Position numbers and translations under genes: made by a program. A model generated the notes under the pieces. The model was not told the DNA's origin, did not search any database, and worked only from the letters and a program-made list of their open reading frames with translations. A stretch of DNA of 64,000 nucleotides from Candidatus Wallbacteria bacterium (GTDB lineage Bacteria > Muiribacteriota > JAQTZZ01): the NCBI GenBank assembly GCA_028687545.1, contig JAQTZZ010000002.1, positions 1 to 64,000 of the forward strand. Reading direction: 5' to 3'. This document shows positions 9,501 through 16,768 of the stretch, piece after piece. Position 1 is the stretch's first letter; the number at the start of each line of letters is the position of its first letter.

Positions 9501-9744
9501 CAAAACCCATGTCGCCTGCGCTGAGGTTGGAAAAATCCACCTCCTGCAGTCCTCCTTCTGCGGGTTTCTGCTCAGCAGGAATCTTGTTCTTCAATTCAGC
9601 TGAAAATTCCCCGGAACCGAGGTTTTCAAATTCTTCTTCATTGAGTTCGAATTTGGGAGAATCCGGCTCTGATGCCTCGTCTTTGATCTTTTCCTCGAAA
9701 TGGTCCAGGATATCGCTCAGATCCTTTTCGTCCAGATTAGACAT
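6505..9744 (-). CDS. Large polytopic membrane protein with acidic repeat-rich N-terminus and TolB-like C-terminal region
   Basis: 1079 aa, no family recognised. Residues 1-~420 are very acidic and low-complexity (Glu/Ser/Pro) with a degenerate ~22-residue repeat around LSVSSVFDKPEEKKLED (~residues 205-280). A basic hinge (KRGFSDR) leads into about seven membrane segments between ~435 and ~655. The C-terminal ~350 residues are beta-rich with propeller-like pieces (SSDGSYLAFLKQG, SWNYNGTGMLIS). ATG with AGAGG upstream. It directly precedes hflK (2 nt), so the disordered cytoplasmic arm could recruit partners to an HflKC/FtsH membrane domain; this is inference from gene order only. Confidence 0.75.
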   Translation of the reverse strand: MSNLDEKDLSDILDHFEEKIKDEASEPDSPKFELNEEEFENLGSGEFSAELKNKIPAEQKPAEGGLQEVDFSNLSAGDMGFEQTEAAAAEVASVPEPAQEIDLPVLEEIVSENVRPEDAKVSENTEPGEATELGLSADDFTAPSPPLTEALSGSQPQPVAKLEKLETLFDKFTFPEEEKKPAEPIVDLTLSIEDIKPSTSELEEKMLDNLGESNIFDEPEESKLENLSVSSVFDKPEEKKLEDLSVSSVFDRPDEMMLVEAGAESHDKPEDLKLEDMTASNVFTVSAELQPVIEPPAITDVEKEAELEKLNKFFQEEKDEDISAEKIPVLNLDQIANELPLTPPLDKDLSDDVLSEISAAFDTEVPKKVPEIQKPEMESSTYSAFAQNLDLPVKSIEKAFGGDEAPEEEEVKESPRVQAAKKVLSKLKDGTKKSVISGQRKRGFSDRLIMYLMILSQLAVFLYFGMMFIKNLPGNFVLIPVVMLGIFLIQFLAAIRQSWLPTSFYMLSVFNLCFLFWRVFWKTDLEKLQAFWTGFQQSRLLFLMIGLCMVWLPLALTEINKKARYFLTIVGFYGLVSFIHILKYDQPLEGLVNARAFEQITQYFCNPFFILVNVYIPICLLILLPYTLVSLFRRNLQNFFRSLIGIQLGLFLFLNGNLFYHNNFYPTPLSFLLAPKAPSEGSDLKTLFLGQKPDTQELADYFKTLNGYLTGEVSVRKGGLSVIKAFKKELPQGSTFFPQTESFIYLQDGKVCLKDDKGGVQILVKESDPILSFGIYSAREGHKIIYAVKKGDKSLIYDYDISRSSKNKIEELDGAVLSISAGRNGRNFICQSDSTYLYSGGKFEQLRSGGRDYFFSRINDNDCFYSCWDETNHSNSLWKMDIVKQQPELLVFDNKDKTFPTQSSDGSYLAFLKQGQGPEIWVSSSEGNGKGLMFKGFEAKERVKAISWNYNGTGMLISTDKSAYLLQLNVVKEKSVPGTMDERSRRLSDELTALGFREITLKQGRELSVSVQIPKSSLLQSVAKLEMAVFTFLPEFRDKTILLALHQFQQSSRLDLELSGTPIFRQVDLGQWREDINWR

Positions 9745-9771
9745 TAAAGCCTCTCAAGCTTCAGAACTTTT

Positions 9772-9972
9772 TCAGTTAACCGGAACTTCATCGCTTTTCT
9801 CTGCCTCGAAATCATCGTCAAAATAATCATCCCCGTAAAAATAATCTTCCAGAAAATCCAGAATCTTCGGCATAGCGAGCTTGAAGAAGAGGAAACCCAC
9901 TATCACGCCCTTCAGGAATCCCACGATCTGGCCGAGAATGAATCCTTTCAGAAAATCATTGTTTCCGCTCAT
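9772..9972 (-). CDS. Small membrane protein with Gly-rich segment and acidic tail
   Basis: 66 aa from the ATG at 9972, which has AAGGAG 6 nt upstream; an earlier in-frame ATG (9999) lacks a site. One hydrophobic segment with regularly spaced glycines (GFILGQIVGFLKGVIVGFLF) recalls a glycine zipper. It is followed by a very acidic tail (DYFYGDDYFDDDFE). No family recognised; it could be a small accessory subunit of the membrane protein encoded 27 bp downstream. It is the first gene after a good promoter, so the operon runs from here through hflKC to the histidine kinase. Confidence 0.7.
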   Translation of the reverse strand: MSGNNDFLKGFILGQIVGFLKGVIVGFLFFKLAMPKILDFLEDYFYGDDYFDDDFEAEKSDEVPVN

Positions 9973-10015
9973 CAGATGCTCCTTTTGATTTGAAGTCATG
10001 TATTTCCTGCACTAC

Positions 10016-10045
10016 ATTCTACATTCGGTCCGGCTTACTTGTAAA
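10016..10045 (-). promoter_or_regulatory. Sigma-70-type promoter for the hflKC operon
   Basis: On the minus strand: TTTACA (10040-10045), an 18-bp spacer, then TAGAAT (10016-10021). Each box matches consensus at 5 of 6 positions. The -35 abuts the stop codon of the upstream TPR gene. Predicted leader of ~35 nt to the ATG at 9972. Confidence 0.5.
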
Positions 10046-11560
10046 TCATTTCATGAAATCCCCAAGCTGTTCGCGGGTGATTTTCCCATCCTTGAACAGC
10101 ATGATCGTTCCAAGCTTACGGATCACTTCATCCCAGTCGTTTTTTAATTTCAAAGCCTGTCTGTAATATTCCAGCGCATGATCCAGATCCTGCAGGGAAA
10201 AATAAATCTCTCCTGCGTGATAGAAAATATACGGTTCCTCTTTTTCAAGTTCCATCGCCTGTTCGATCTGTTTTCTGGCCTGCTCCATGTCTCCCAGCTT
10301 AAAACTGGCCCAGGCCAGGCTGTCCAGATAGGCTCCATTCTGCGGTGAAAGCTGCAGGGCTTCCTGACAGAGGGACACAGCCCGTTTAAGGTCGATTCCG
10401 TTGTCTGCGAGCAGGTAGCCAAGATCATTGTAATATCTTGCGTTGGAGGGATTCAGCTTCAAGAGTATTTCATATTGCTGAAGGCTCTGATCCAGCTTGT
10501 TCCAGGAAAAATAAAGTTCAGCCAGGTGCTCGTGAGCCACGACCAGGCGATCATCCAGTGCGATCGATTTCAGAAGCCATTCTTCAGCTTCGGCGTTCAT
10601 GGATTTACGGAAGAATAAATATCCCTTGGTCTCGATGATGGAGGCGTTGCTAGGGCAGAGAGCCAGAGCTTTGTCGATCATGGTCTGGGCTTCCTCCATC
10701 CTTGTGTTGTATCGAACCAGGAGATCAGCCATGTTGTTGAAAGCCACGCCGTCTTTTTCGTCTGCCTCCATCATTTTCTGGTAGAGGGCTTCTTCCAGAT
10801 AAAACGGCGGGTCAGTATGATAGAACTTGTACAGCTCCAGAAAATCTTTGAGCAGAGTGATTTCTTTTCCCAGAAACAGCTTGAAGCTCTCAGTATTCTG
10901 CACCTTGAGGATGGCCTCGGCCTTGGAAAGTTCCAGAATGATGATTTTATGGGCATTCACATTGGTGTAGGCAAGCTGCCTGAAGATCTGGGCGATCAGA
11001 TAATGAACCTGGGGCGAGCTGGAAAGCATGATGGCTTTCTCCATGGCTGCATAAGGGTCCAGCTTGCCGGCGGGTTTGGGCTCTTCCGGCTCAGGACCTG
11101 CTTTCTGGCGGCCGGCTTCCTCCTGCAGCGAAAAAAGAAGGCAGGCTGTGATGAAATGAGCCCAGGGGTTGTCCTGATTGATCAGGCTGTAATTGACTAT
11201 CTGCCAGGAAAACTCAGCTTTCTCGCGCTCGTCCCGTGAAGGGAGAAGCTCGAATTTCAGAAGCAGAAACAGGGCAGTGTTGATCTGTTCCCCTGCTTCC
11301 ATTTTTCGCAGGAATATATCGTACAGCTGATGAATTTCCTCTGTGCCTGTCTTTTTGAAAAACTTCAGAAGATATTCGGCTTTGGGAGCTTCCTCGGGAA
11401 TCTGCAGCAGGCTTTGGTATATTTCCTCCGGATTTCTGGTTTCAGGAAGAGCCAGTTTGGGATAGAAAATTTCACTCGCGAAATCGATCTTGGTGAGGAT
11501 GTTTTCCGAGCAGAAGAGCGGCAGTGTCAAAGCGAATATGACTAGCAGAAGGAATCTCAC
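10046..11560 (-). CDS. Exported TPR-repeat protein
   Basis: 504 aa with an N-terminal signal peptide (FLLLVIFALTLPLFCSE; the Cys is not in a good lipobox). From ~residue 270 to the end there are tandem tetratricopeptide repeats, recognisable by motifs such as NDLGYLLADNG, AYLDSLAWASFKLGD and YHAGEIYFSLQD. The N-terminal half is helical and less regular. It is likely a periplasmic scaffold for protein-protein contacts; partner unknown. GTG start with AGAGG 8 nt upstream. Divergent from the helicase gene across ~180 bp. Confidence 0.85.
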   Translation of the reverse strand: MRFLLLVIFALTLPLFCSENILTKIDFASEIFYPKLALPETRNPEEIYQSLLQIPEEAPKAEYLLKFFKKTGTEEIHQLYDIFLRKMEAGEQINTALFLLLKFELLPSRDEREKAEFSWQIVNYSLINQDNPWAHFITACLLFSLQEEAGRQKAGPEPEEPKPAGKLDPYAAMEKAIMLSSSPQVHYLIAQIFRQLAYTNVNAHKIIILELSKAEAILKVQNTESFKLFLGKEITLLKDFLELYKFYHTDPPFYLEEALYQKMMEADEKDGVAFNNMADLLVRYNTRMEEAQTMIDKALALCPSNASIIETKGYLFFRKSMNAEAEEWLLKSIALDDRLVVAHEHLAELYFSWNKLDQSLQQYEILLKLNPSNARYYNDLGYLLADNGIDLKRAVSLCQEALQLSPQNGAYLDSLAWASFKLGDMEQARKQIEQAMELEKEEPYIFYHAGEIYFSLQDLDHALEYYRQALKLKNDWDEVIRKLGTIMLFKDGKITREQLGDFMK

Positions 11561-11674
11561 TTGAATACCTCTGGCAGTTTATTTTCAATATTTTATGCTA
11601 AGCTCGCTGGTTTTGCCAGAAACTTCGGAAAATCCGGGGGACCGGATTTCATTTCTGCCAGGGCCATTGCTCTC

Positions 11675-11703
11675 TTTACCTTTCCTGATTCCACTGTTAT
11701 AAT
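11675..11703 (+). promoter_or_regulatory. Sigma-70-type promoter for the Ski2-like helicase
   Basis: TTTACC (11675-11680), a 17-bp spacer, then a perfect TATAAT (11698-11703). It predicts a leader of ~30 nt to the ATG at 11739. The Shine-Dalgarno of that gene is only a distant GGAG. Confidence 0.6.
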
Positions 11704-11738
11704 GAAGAAATCGTCATTCCGTGGAGAAATTCTAACTG

Positions 11739-14087
11739 ATGCAATACAAGCAATTTCTGCTGGACCAGTTCCAGATCGATGCCATCGCAGCGATTGAGGA
11801 TGGAAAATCAGTAGTGGTTTCCGCTCCTACAGGAGCCGGCAAGACCCTGATCGCTGAATACCTGATCGAGAAATTCCTGAAGGAAGACAAGCGCATCATC
11901 TACACTGCGCCGATCAAAGCGCTCAGCAATCAGAAATACCGCGATTTCAAAGGCGCGTGGGGACAGAAGGTGGGCATACTCACCGGCGACGTAGCCATCA
12001 ACGAACGGGCTCCGGTCCTGATCATGACCACTGAAATCTTCCGCAACATGCTGATGAACGACCTGGAAGCCCTGGAAGGCGTCATGTACGTGATTTTCGA
12101 TGAAATCCACTATATCAACGACATCGAGCGGGGAGTGATCTGGGAGGAGAGCATCATCTTCGCCCCCCCGGAAATGAGATTTCTGGCTCTCTCAGCCACC
12201 ATCCCCAATGCAGCCAGCCTGGGAGGCTGGATTTCGCATATAAAGAAGCAGGAAGTGCAGGTGATCAGCTATCATCAGCGCCCTGTGCCGCTCAGACAGT
12301 ATGTCTATGACGACAAGAACGGTTTGTTTCCGCTGGTGGAATTTAAAAAAACCCTTTCCAGGCAGCAGCAACCCCAGAAACGGGGGGGTTATCACCCTTT
12401 TCCTTTTTCCTTTTACAGGGACCTGATCAAGAAACTGCAGCAGGACAGACTGCTGCCGGCCCTCTTTTTCATCTTTTCCAGGGAAGCCACCTATAATTTC
12501 GGCTGGGAAGCTTACCGCAGCTTCAGCTTCAGCACACCTGAAGAACGCGAGAAGATCGGGCGTATTTTCGACACTGTGATCGGAGACCCGGAGCTTCTGC
12601 AGGTGGACAGCATCAGGCGCATGAAGAAGCTGGTGCTGGAGGGGATCGGCGTACACAACGCAGGCCTGCTCCCGATTCTGAAGGAAGCAGTGGAAGTTCT
12701 GTTCACTGAAAAACTCCTCAAGCTCCTGTTTGTAACCGAAACTTTTGCCCTGGGTGTGAATATGCCGGCCAAGACCGTGGTCTTCCATTCGCTGGAAAAA
12801 TATGACGGACTCAGTTTCCGCTACCTGATGTCCCGCGAATTCTTCCAGATGGGGGGCAGAGCCGGGCGGAGAGGCATTGACGAGTTCGGTGTCAACATCT
12901 CCATCATCCCCCAGAACCTCGACACAGGCGAATTTCAGCGCATCACAGACGAGCAGCTGGAACCGCTGGAATCCCAGTTCAAGCTCTCCTACAACACTAT
13001 CCTCAACCTGATCAAGAAGCACAGCGAGGATGAAATCATCCACATCATCAACATGAGCTTCCACCAGTTCCAGTCTAATTATGAGCGCATCCGCACAGAA
13101 GAACAGGTTGGAAAAATCCGGGGGTCGCTCAAAAACCATGGGGAAAATCTTTTCCACGACTGCAGGGATTGGGGCAACATCAGAAAATACCTTAAGTCCA
13201 AGGAACAGGTGGACTATCTGCGTAAATATCTCTGGGAAATCGAGAGACAGGTGCAAAAAATCAGAATCAAGCGCCTGAAACGCAAGAAGCTCTCCGAACG
13301 CGACTGGGCAGCTGCCCATTTTGACCAGCAGATGACCCACCACACCAAACTCTCCTGCACTTCCTGCCCGCATCTGCAGGACTGCCTCGGGTCATACAAA
13401 AAAATCCGCCAGGATCTGCGCGACCTTAGTTATTTCGAGAAGCAGCTCAAGAACATCAGCCAGATCGATCAGGTGGAGATATTCCACAAGAAACGGAAGC
13501 TTCTTTCAGAACTCGGCTACCTCTCCCTCGGGAAAATCACTGCCCGCGGCGAGACCGGATCTCTTGTTTACGGATATGAACTGATCATTACTGAACTGCT
13601 GTATGAAGCTGTGTTCGAAATTTCGCCTGAACCATTGATCAATATGCTGCTCGGTGCCATCCTCTTCGAACGCCCCAAAAAGGGTGAACTGCCCAAATTC
13701 AGGCACCAGGACCCAGAGACGCGCAGGACGATCCAGCGGGCCCGTAAAATCGCACATCGCATCCGCTCCATGGAACAGTCCTTTCTCGGTGAAAAAACAT
13801 CTCCGATCATCAACAACGAGATCATGCCGCTGATCGAGATGTGGTGCGCAGGCAGGGATTTCTCAGAATTGACATCCTCATTCCCGATGGAGGAAGGCGA
13901 CATCATCCGCCTGTTCAGGGCGATCATCGACCTCCTGCGCCAGCTGGTGCGGGTGACGCGGGAATACGAAGCTCTCCGCAATAAGTTCAAGCGCTGCATA
14001 GACCTGATGGACCGCGACATAGTCAGTCTGTCATATTATCTCAAGGAAGAAAAGCCGGTTAAACCGGAACCTCAACCGGCTGTCTGA
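11739..14087 (+). CDS. Ski2-like DExH RNA helicase
   Basis: 782 aa. Motif I APTGAGKT at 29-36, motif II DEIH, motif III SATIPN, and motif VI QMGGRAGRRG place it in the Ski2/Mtr4/HelY group of superfamily 2, with a winged-helix and helical C-terminal part and no long DSHCT extension. A Cys cluster (CTSCPHLQDC, ~residues 535-545) matches the region where HelY-like proteins also carry clustered Cys. Predicted ATP-dependent 3'-5' unwinding of structured RNA, perhaps with exonucleases in RNA turnover. Monocistronic, with its own promoter. The last codons contain an 8-bp inverted repeat (14053-14081) without a T-run. Confidence 0.9.
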   Translation: MQYKQFLLDQFQIDAIAAIEDGKSVVVSAPTGAGKTLIAEYLIEKFLKEDKRIIYTAPIKALSNQKYRDFKGAWGQKVGILTGDVAINERAPVLIMTTEIFRNMLMNDLEALEGVMYVIFDEIHYINDIERGVIWEESIIFAPPEMRFLALSATIPNAASLGGWISHIKKQEVQVISYHQRPVPLRQYVYDDKNGLFPLVEFKKTLSRQQQPQKRGGYHPFPFSFYRDLIKKLQQDRLLPALFFIFSREATYNFGWEAYRSFSFSTPEEREKIGRIFDTVIGDPELLQVDSIRRMKKLVLEGIGVHNAGLLPILKEAVEVLFTEKLLKLLFVTETFALGVNMPAKTVVFHSLEKYDGLSFRYLMSREFFQMGGRAGRRGIDEFGVNISIIPQNLDTGEFQRITDEQLEPLESQFKLSYNTILNLIKKHSEDEIIHIINMSFHQFQSNYERIRTEEQVGKIRGSLKNHGENLFHDCRDWGNIRKYLKSKEQVDYLRKYLWEIERQVQKIRIKRLKRKKLSERDWAAAHFDQQMTHHTKLSCTSCPHLQDCLGSYKKIRQDLRDLSYFEKQLKNISQIDQVEIFHKKRKLLSELGYLSLGKITARGETGSLVYGYELIITELLYEAVFEISPEPLINMLLGAILFERPKKGELPKFRHQDPETRRTIQRARKIAHRIRSMEQSFLGEKTSPIINNEIMPLIEMWCAGRDFSELTSSFPMEEGDIIRLFRAIIDLLRQLVRVTREYEALRNKFKRCIDLMDRDIVSLSYYLKEEKPVKPEPQPAV

Positions 14088-14190
14088 AGCTTCCTCTCAA
14101 ATGTTCCCTTAATTGCAGTTAATTGTAACTGGAAACACTCCCCTTGAAAAGATATAAAGGGATCAGGAATTATTTTAGCTGGAGGAGTGT

Positions 14191-15234
14191 ATGAAAAAAG
14201 TAATCTTTCTGGTGTTGGCTTTCATGGCCATCACTACCGCGTTTTCAGCCCAGGCAGGCTATCTGGGAGCCCTGGATGTCACAGTGGCACTGAAATCAGC
14301 CTGGGAAACGATCGGAAATGACCCGTCAGCAATCGATAATCTTCCTGAAGATGTGAAGCTGACAGTTACGGAATACGGGATTAAGCTCTGTCCTGACCAG
14401 GAAAAGGCGCTGGCAGACGTCGACGGATGGATGGAAACTGTGATCCAGAGGACTCTGAAGCAGGCAGCCCTGACTTTCAGTGCAGCTGAAACCGGACTGG
14501 TGGTCTGTGACGTCAGGATGTACTCAGTGTCTGCCCCGGTAGTCGAAGAGACGGCAGATGCGAAAAGAGTTACGCCACCCACGCCGAAAGAATACTATGG
14601 AGTGGCAAAGGCGATCGTGACCTTCCACCCGACCATCGGCTCCACCACCAGGAAAGTTGAGTACGATCAATTTACAGACTCGACCTACACTGTCGAAGCT
14701 GAAGCTTTAGAAGCAGCCAAAACCGGAGCTGACCTTGCTGTCAAAAACGGGATCGCACTCGCCAAGCGCAACTTCAATAACCCGCCTGACAAGCAGCTTA
14801 CCTGGACCGTGGAATACAGGAGCGAGCTGAAAACTTACTGCTATGCCTACCTCAATGTCACGATCTATCCGCGACAGAATAATTATCCCTATCCGCAGAA
14901 CGGCCCCAACTATCCTAATCCTGGATACTACAATCCCCAGACCCACACTTATGAATATGACTGGCTTTCAGACCCACAGGTGACAGGACAGCCATATCCG
15001 CAGTATTACTCAGGCTATGGAAGTCTCAGCTACACTTTCCTGATCGACGCTTATTACAGCAATGCATCGGATGCCTTCGCAGCAGCGAATCAGCATAAGA
15101 AGCAGGCTGTGGACCTGGCCATTGCCAAAGCCAAACAGCAGGGATATCACATAGTTTACCCCTGCTACTGGATCGATGTGACCCCGAACGTGCTCTCCTC
15201 AATCGTCCAGAATGACGGAGTGATCAAGAACTAA
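14191..15234 (+). CDS. Secreted protein of unknown function, Tyr/Pro/Asn-rich insert
   Basis: 347 aa with a signal peptide cut near AFSAQA/G. ATG follows GGAGGAG at 3 nt. Two stretches (~residues 30-120 and 160-200) have regularly spaced Ala, and the end (AANQHKKQAVDLAIAKAKQQGY) echoes the earlier LEAAKTGADLAVKNGIALAK, so the protein may hold two copies of an alpha/beta unit reminiscent of SIMPL-type periplasmic domains. Between them is a Tyr-Pro-Asn-rich linker (~225-275). No catalytic motif seen. I do not recognise the family. Confidence 0.65.
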   Translation: MKKVIFLVLAFMAITTAFSAQAGYLGALDVTVALKSAWETIGNDPSAIDNLPEDVKLTVTEYGIKLCPDQEKALADVDGWMETVIQRTLKQAALTFSAAETGLVVCDVRMYSVSAPVVEETADAKRVTPPTPKEYYGVAKAIVTFHPTIGSTTRKVEYDQFTDSTYTVEAEALEAAKTGADLAVKNGIALAKRNFNNPPDKQLTWTVEYRSELKTYCYAYLNVTIYPRQNNYPYPQNGPNYPNPGYYNPQTHTYEYDWLSDPQVTGQPYPQYYSGYGSLSYTFLIDAYYSNASDAFAAANQHKKQAVDLAIAKAKQQGYHIVYPCYWIDVTPNVLSSIVQNDGVIKN

Positions 15235-15247
15235 GAGTCATATATAA

Positions 15248-15411
15248 GGTTGCTCAAAAATGCTGATATGTTAGGCGGACCGAGCCTTCGGAGCGGAGTG
15301 TGCTTAAAGGCTGTTAAGAGCCCTTAACAAAATGGATTCTTCATTTTGCAAAGGGCTCTAAAAAACCGTTCGGATGCTAGGCGCATTCGCCCAAGGAGTG
15401 TTGTATTTAAA
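15248..15411. repeat. Degenerate partial copies of the 15412-15533 extragenic repeat
   Basis: Two diverged half-units precede the intact palindrome. One starts GGTTGCTCAAAAATGCTG (15248); the other starts GGCTGTTAAG (15309) and resumes after an insertion as AACCGTTCGGATGCTAGG. Both run into an …AAGGAGTGTTGTATTTAAA-like or GGAGTGTGCTTAAA tail. The second unit is interrupted by the AGAGCC hairpin element at 15317-15359. No coding potential seen. Confidence 0.55.
15317..15359. repeat. AGAGCC/AACAAA palindromic element, copy 1
   Basis: Left arm AGAGCCCTTAACAAAATG, 7-nt loop, right arm CATTTTGCAAAGGGCTCT. The arms pair except for two central bases (AA opposite TG). The same layout recurs at 47300-47333 and 56317-56378. 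It is followed by TAAAAAA, so it could also terminate transcripts between the convergent genes here. Confidence 0.65.
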
Positions 15412-15533
15412 AGGCTGTTCAAAACCGGTCAAATGCTAGAAGCGCAAAATCCGGCGAAGTGAGCCGTACTGAAACGTACGGTGATCGAGACGGATTGAGC
15501 GCGACAACGCAGATGACCGGTTTTCAACAGCCT
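15412..15533. repeat. 122-bp extragenic palindrome (AGGCTGTT…AACAGCCT)
   Basis: The outer 20 bp (AGGCTGTTCAAAACCGGTCA) are repeated inverted at the right end with one mismatch. The centre is a second hairpin, CCGTAC-TGAAAC-GTACGG. The right end overlaps the stop codon of the minus-strand gene by 2 bp. Layout and sequence resemble a repeat class common in intergenic DNA of Deltaproteobacteria and some candidate phyla (GGCTGTT…GTACG…AACAGCC); this comparison is from memory. Confidence 0.7.
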
Positions 15534-16182
15534 AGTTCTTAAATTTATGGATCCATTCCGGTTCCCACCACTGCTTCACATCCCCGGTTGCATCGAAATG
15601 GGTAAGGCAGCGGATGAGGACATTGTGATAATTTTGATGTACGGAATCGTAGATCAGCAGAAAAGGTTCCTTGCTCTGAGGACAGATCAGGGGCATGAGC
15701 TGGCCATCTGCTCCAAGCTTTTCCTTGATTTCAGTAAAATGCACTTCATAGAGATCGCGATGATTTTCCATGATGTATTTCTGAGCGATCGGAATCAACT
15801 TCCTGCGTTCAGCGAAACACTTCTGTCCGAGCATATAGGAAGAATTGTCCCGGCCGTGTTCGAATGTTTCAAGATGGCTGGTTTTCACTGTTCCGTGAAT
15901 CGAGCACATGAGTTCGGAAACTCCGCTGTGCAGGACAGTGTATTCGCCGAGTGACGGACATTTCAGTTCACGCTTGTCGTCCAGATATTCGGTCAGATCC
16001 TTGATCGTAGAGGAAGCATTGTCGCTGTGCCTGGCAATTTCATTATATGCTTCCATGTTCTTCACGCATTCCCTCAGATGCTGCTTGCGTTCCTTATTGA
16101 TGGCAGTTTCCGTCTCGCCGGCCGCGAAAAAGCGGAAGTAAACCCCAACCGCGAGAAGCAGGACCAAAGCATATCCGCGCAT
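15532..16182 (-). CDS. Pseudopilin-like membrane-anchored protein with Cys-Pro motifs
   Basis: 216 aa with one N-terminal hydrophobic segment (ALVLLLAVGVYFRFFAA). Around residues 74-100 the pattern KCPSLGEY … LMCSIHG matches the CPxxGxY…CsxHG signature of many type II secretion pseudopilin/prepilin-like proteins; a second ICPQSKEPF element comes later (~170). The prepilin peptidase motif (G/FxxxE) is not clear, so it may be anchored rather than processed. ATG with AAGGAG. A possible accessory to the GspE/GspF system at 57-60 kb. Its stop codon touches the 122-bp palindrome. Confidence 0.6.
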   Translation of the reverse strand: MRGYALVLLLAVGVYFRFFAAGETETAINKERKQHLRECVKNMEAYNEIARHSDNASSTIKDLTEYLDDKRELKCPSLGEYTVLHSGVSELMCSIHGTVKTSHLETFEHGRDNSSYMLGQKCFAERRKLIPIAQKYIMENHRDLYEVHFTEIKEKLGADGQLMPLICPQSKEPFLLIYDSVHQNYHNVLIRCLTHFDATGDVKQWWEPEWIHKFKN

Positions 16183-16226
16183 ATTATCTCCTTAACATAG
16201 ATCTTGATTTAGATATTGTTTCACAC

Positions 16227-16682
16227 TTAAAACAACTTTTCCACTTCCCGGCATACGGATTCCAGAAACCTGCGGTCATCGTCGCTGAAGCAGTTGAGAT
16301 AATGGGAATCGATGTCCAGTTCCCCGGCGATTCTGCCGCTGGAAAAAAATGGCAGTACAATTTCTGCCTTTACAGAGAGGCTGCAGGAGAGATAGTTACT
16401 TTCCCTGCTCACGTCCTGACTCACGAATGTTTCTTCCAGTTCAGCTGCCTGGCCGCAAATGCCATGTCCAAAATGGATCCTGGTATGTTCAGTGGGTGTT
16501 CCGGCAAACGGGCCCAGCACAAGTTCCCTCTCATTGCTTGGATCAACCAGGTAGAAACCGACCCAGTTATAGTGTTTGACTTCTTGTTTTAATAATTCGC
16601 AGATACTCTGAAGTTTGCAGTTCCTGTCGCCTTTTCCTGCCAGGATCTCCTGAATTTTTCCTGATATTTTTCTGAAATCCAC
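16227..16682 (-). CDS. GAF-domain protein of the free methionine-(R)-sulfoxide reductase family
   Basis: 151 aa, essentially one GAF domain. Diagnostic blocks: NWVGFYLV, LVLGPFAGTP, IHFGHGICGQAA, and IVLPFFSSGRIAGELDIDS. fRMsr reduces free methionine-R-sulfoxide using conserved cysteines. Here the GICG and LSC cysteines are present, but the first conserved Cys (usually in AC-x-RI) is replaced (EHTRI), so activity is uncertain. I prefer the GTG at 16682 because GGGAG lies 5 nt upstream; a TTG at 16694 in frame lacks a site. Probably a stand-alone gene. Confidence 0.75.
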   Translation of the reverse strand: MDFRKISGKIQEILAGKGDRNCKLQSICELLKQEVKHYNWVGFYLVDPSNERELVLGPFAGTPTEHTRIHFGHGICGQAAELEETFVSQDVSRESNYLSCSLSVKAEIVLPFFSSGRIAGELDIDSHYLNCFSDDDRRFLESVCREVEKLF

Positions 16683-16768
16683 TGCCACTCCCAAACTTCA
16701 AAAAGAGCTTATTTTTATTTAATCAGCCTGAAACAATTTTGTCAACAGGACTAGTGGAAGATAAAATC

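Noticed and set aside
8753-9826. Ser-rich 357-codon plus-strand frame opposite the acidic membrane protein
   Set aside because: Antisense of Glu/Ser-rich codons; composition is explained by the real gene.
11561-11797. Plus-strand 78-codon frame before the helicase
   Set aside because: Starts in the divergent promoter region and runs into the helicase in another frame; no ribosome site.
12192-13373. 393-codon open frame on the minus strand inside the helicase gene
   Set aside because: The plus strand has all helicase motifs; the antisense protein resembles nothing and has no ribosome site.
14053-14081. Inverted repeat AGCCGGTT…AACCGGCT as helicase terminator
   Set aside because: It lies inside the coding sequence before the stop and has no T-run.
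15235-15533. tRNA or other RNA gene in the hairpin-rich gap
   Set aside because: No cloverleaf, no TTCGA arm, no CCA; the structure is explained by nested palindromic repeats.
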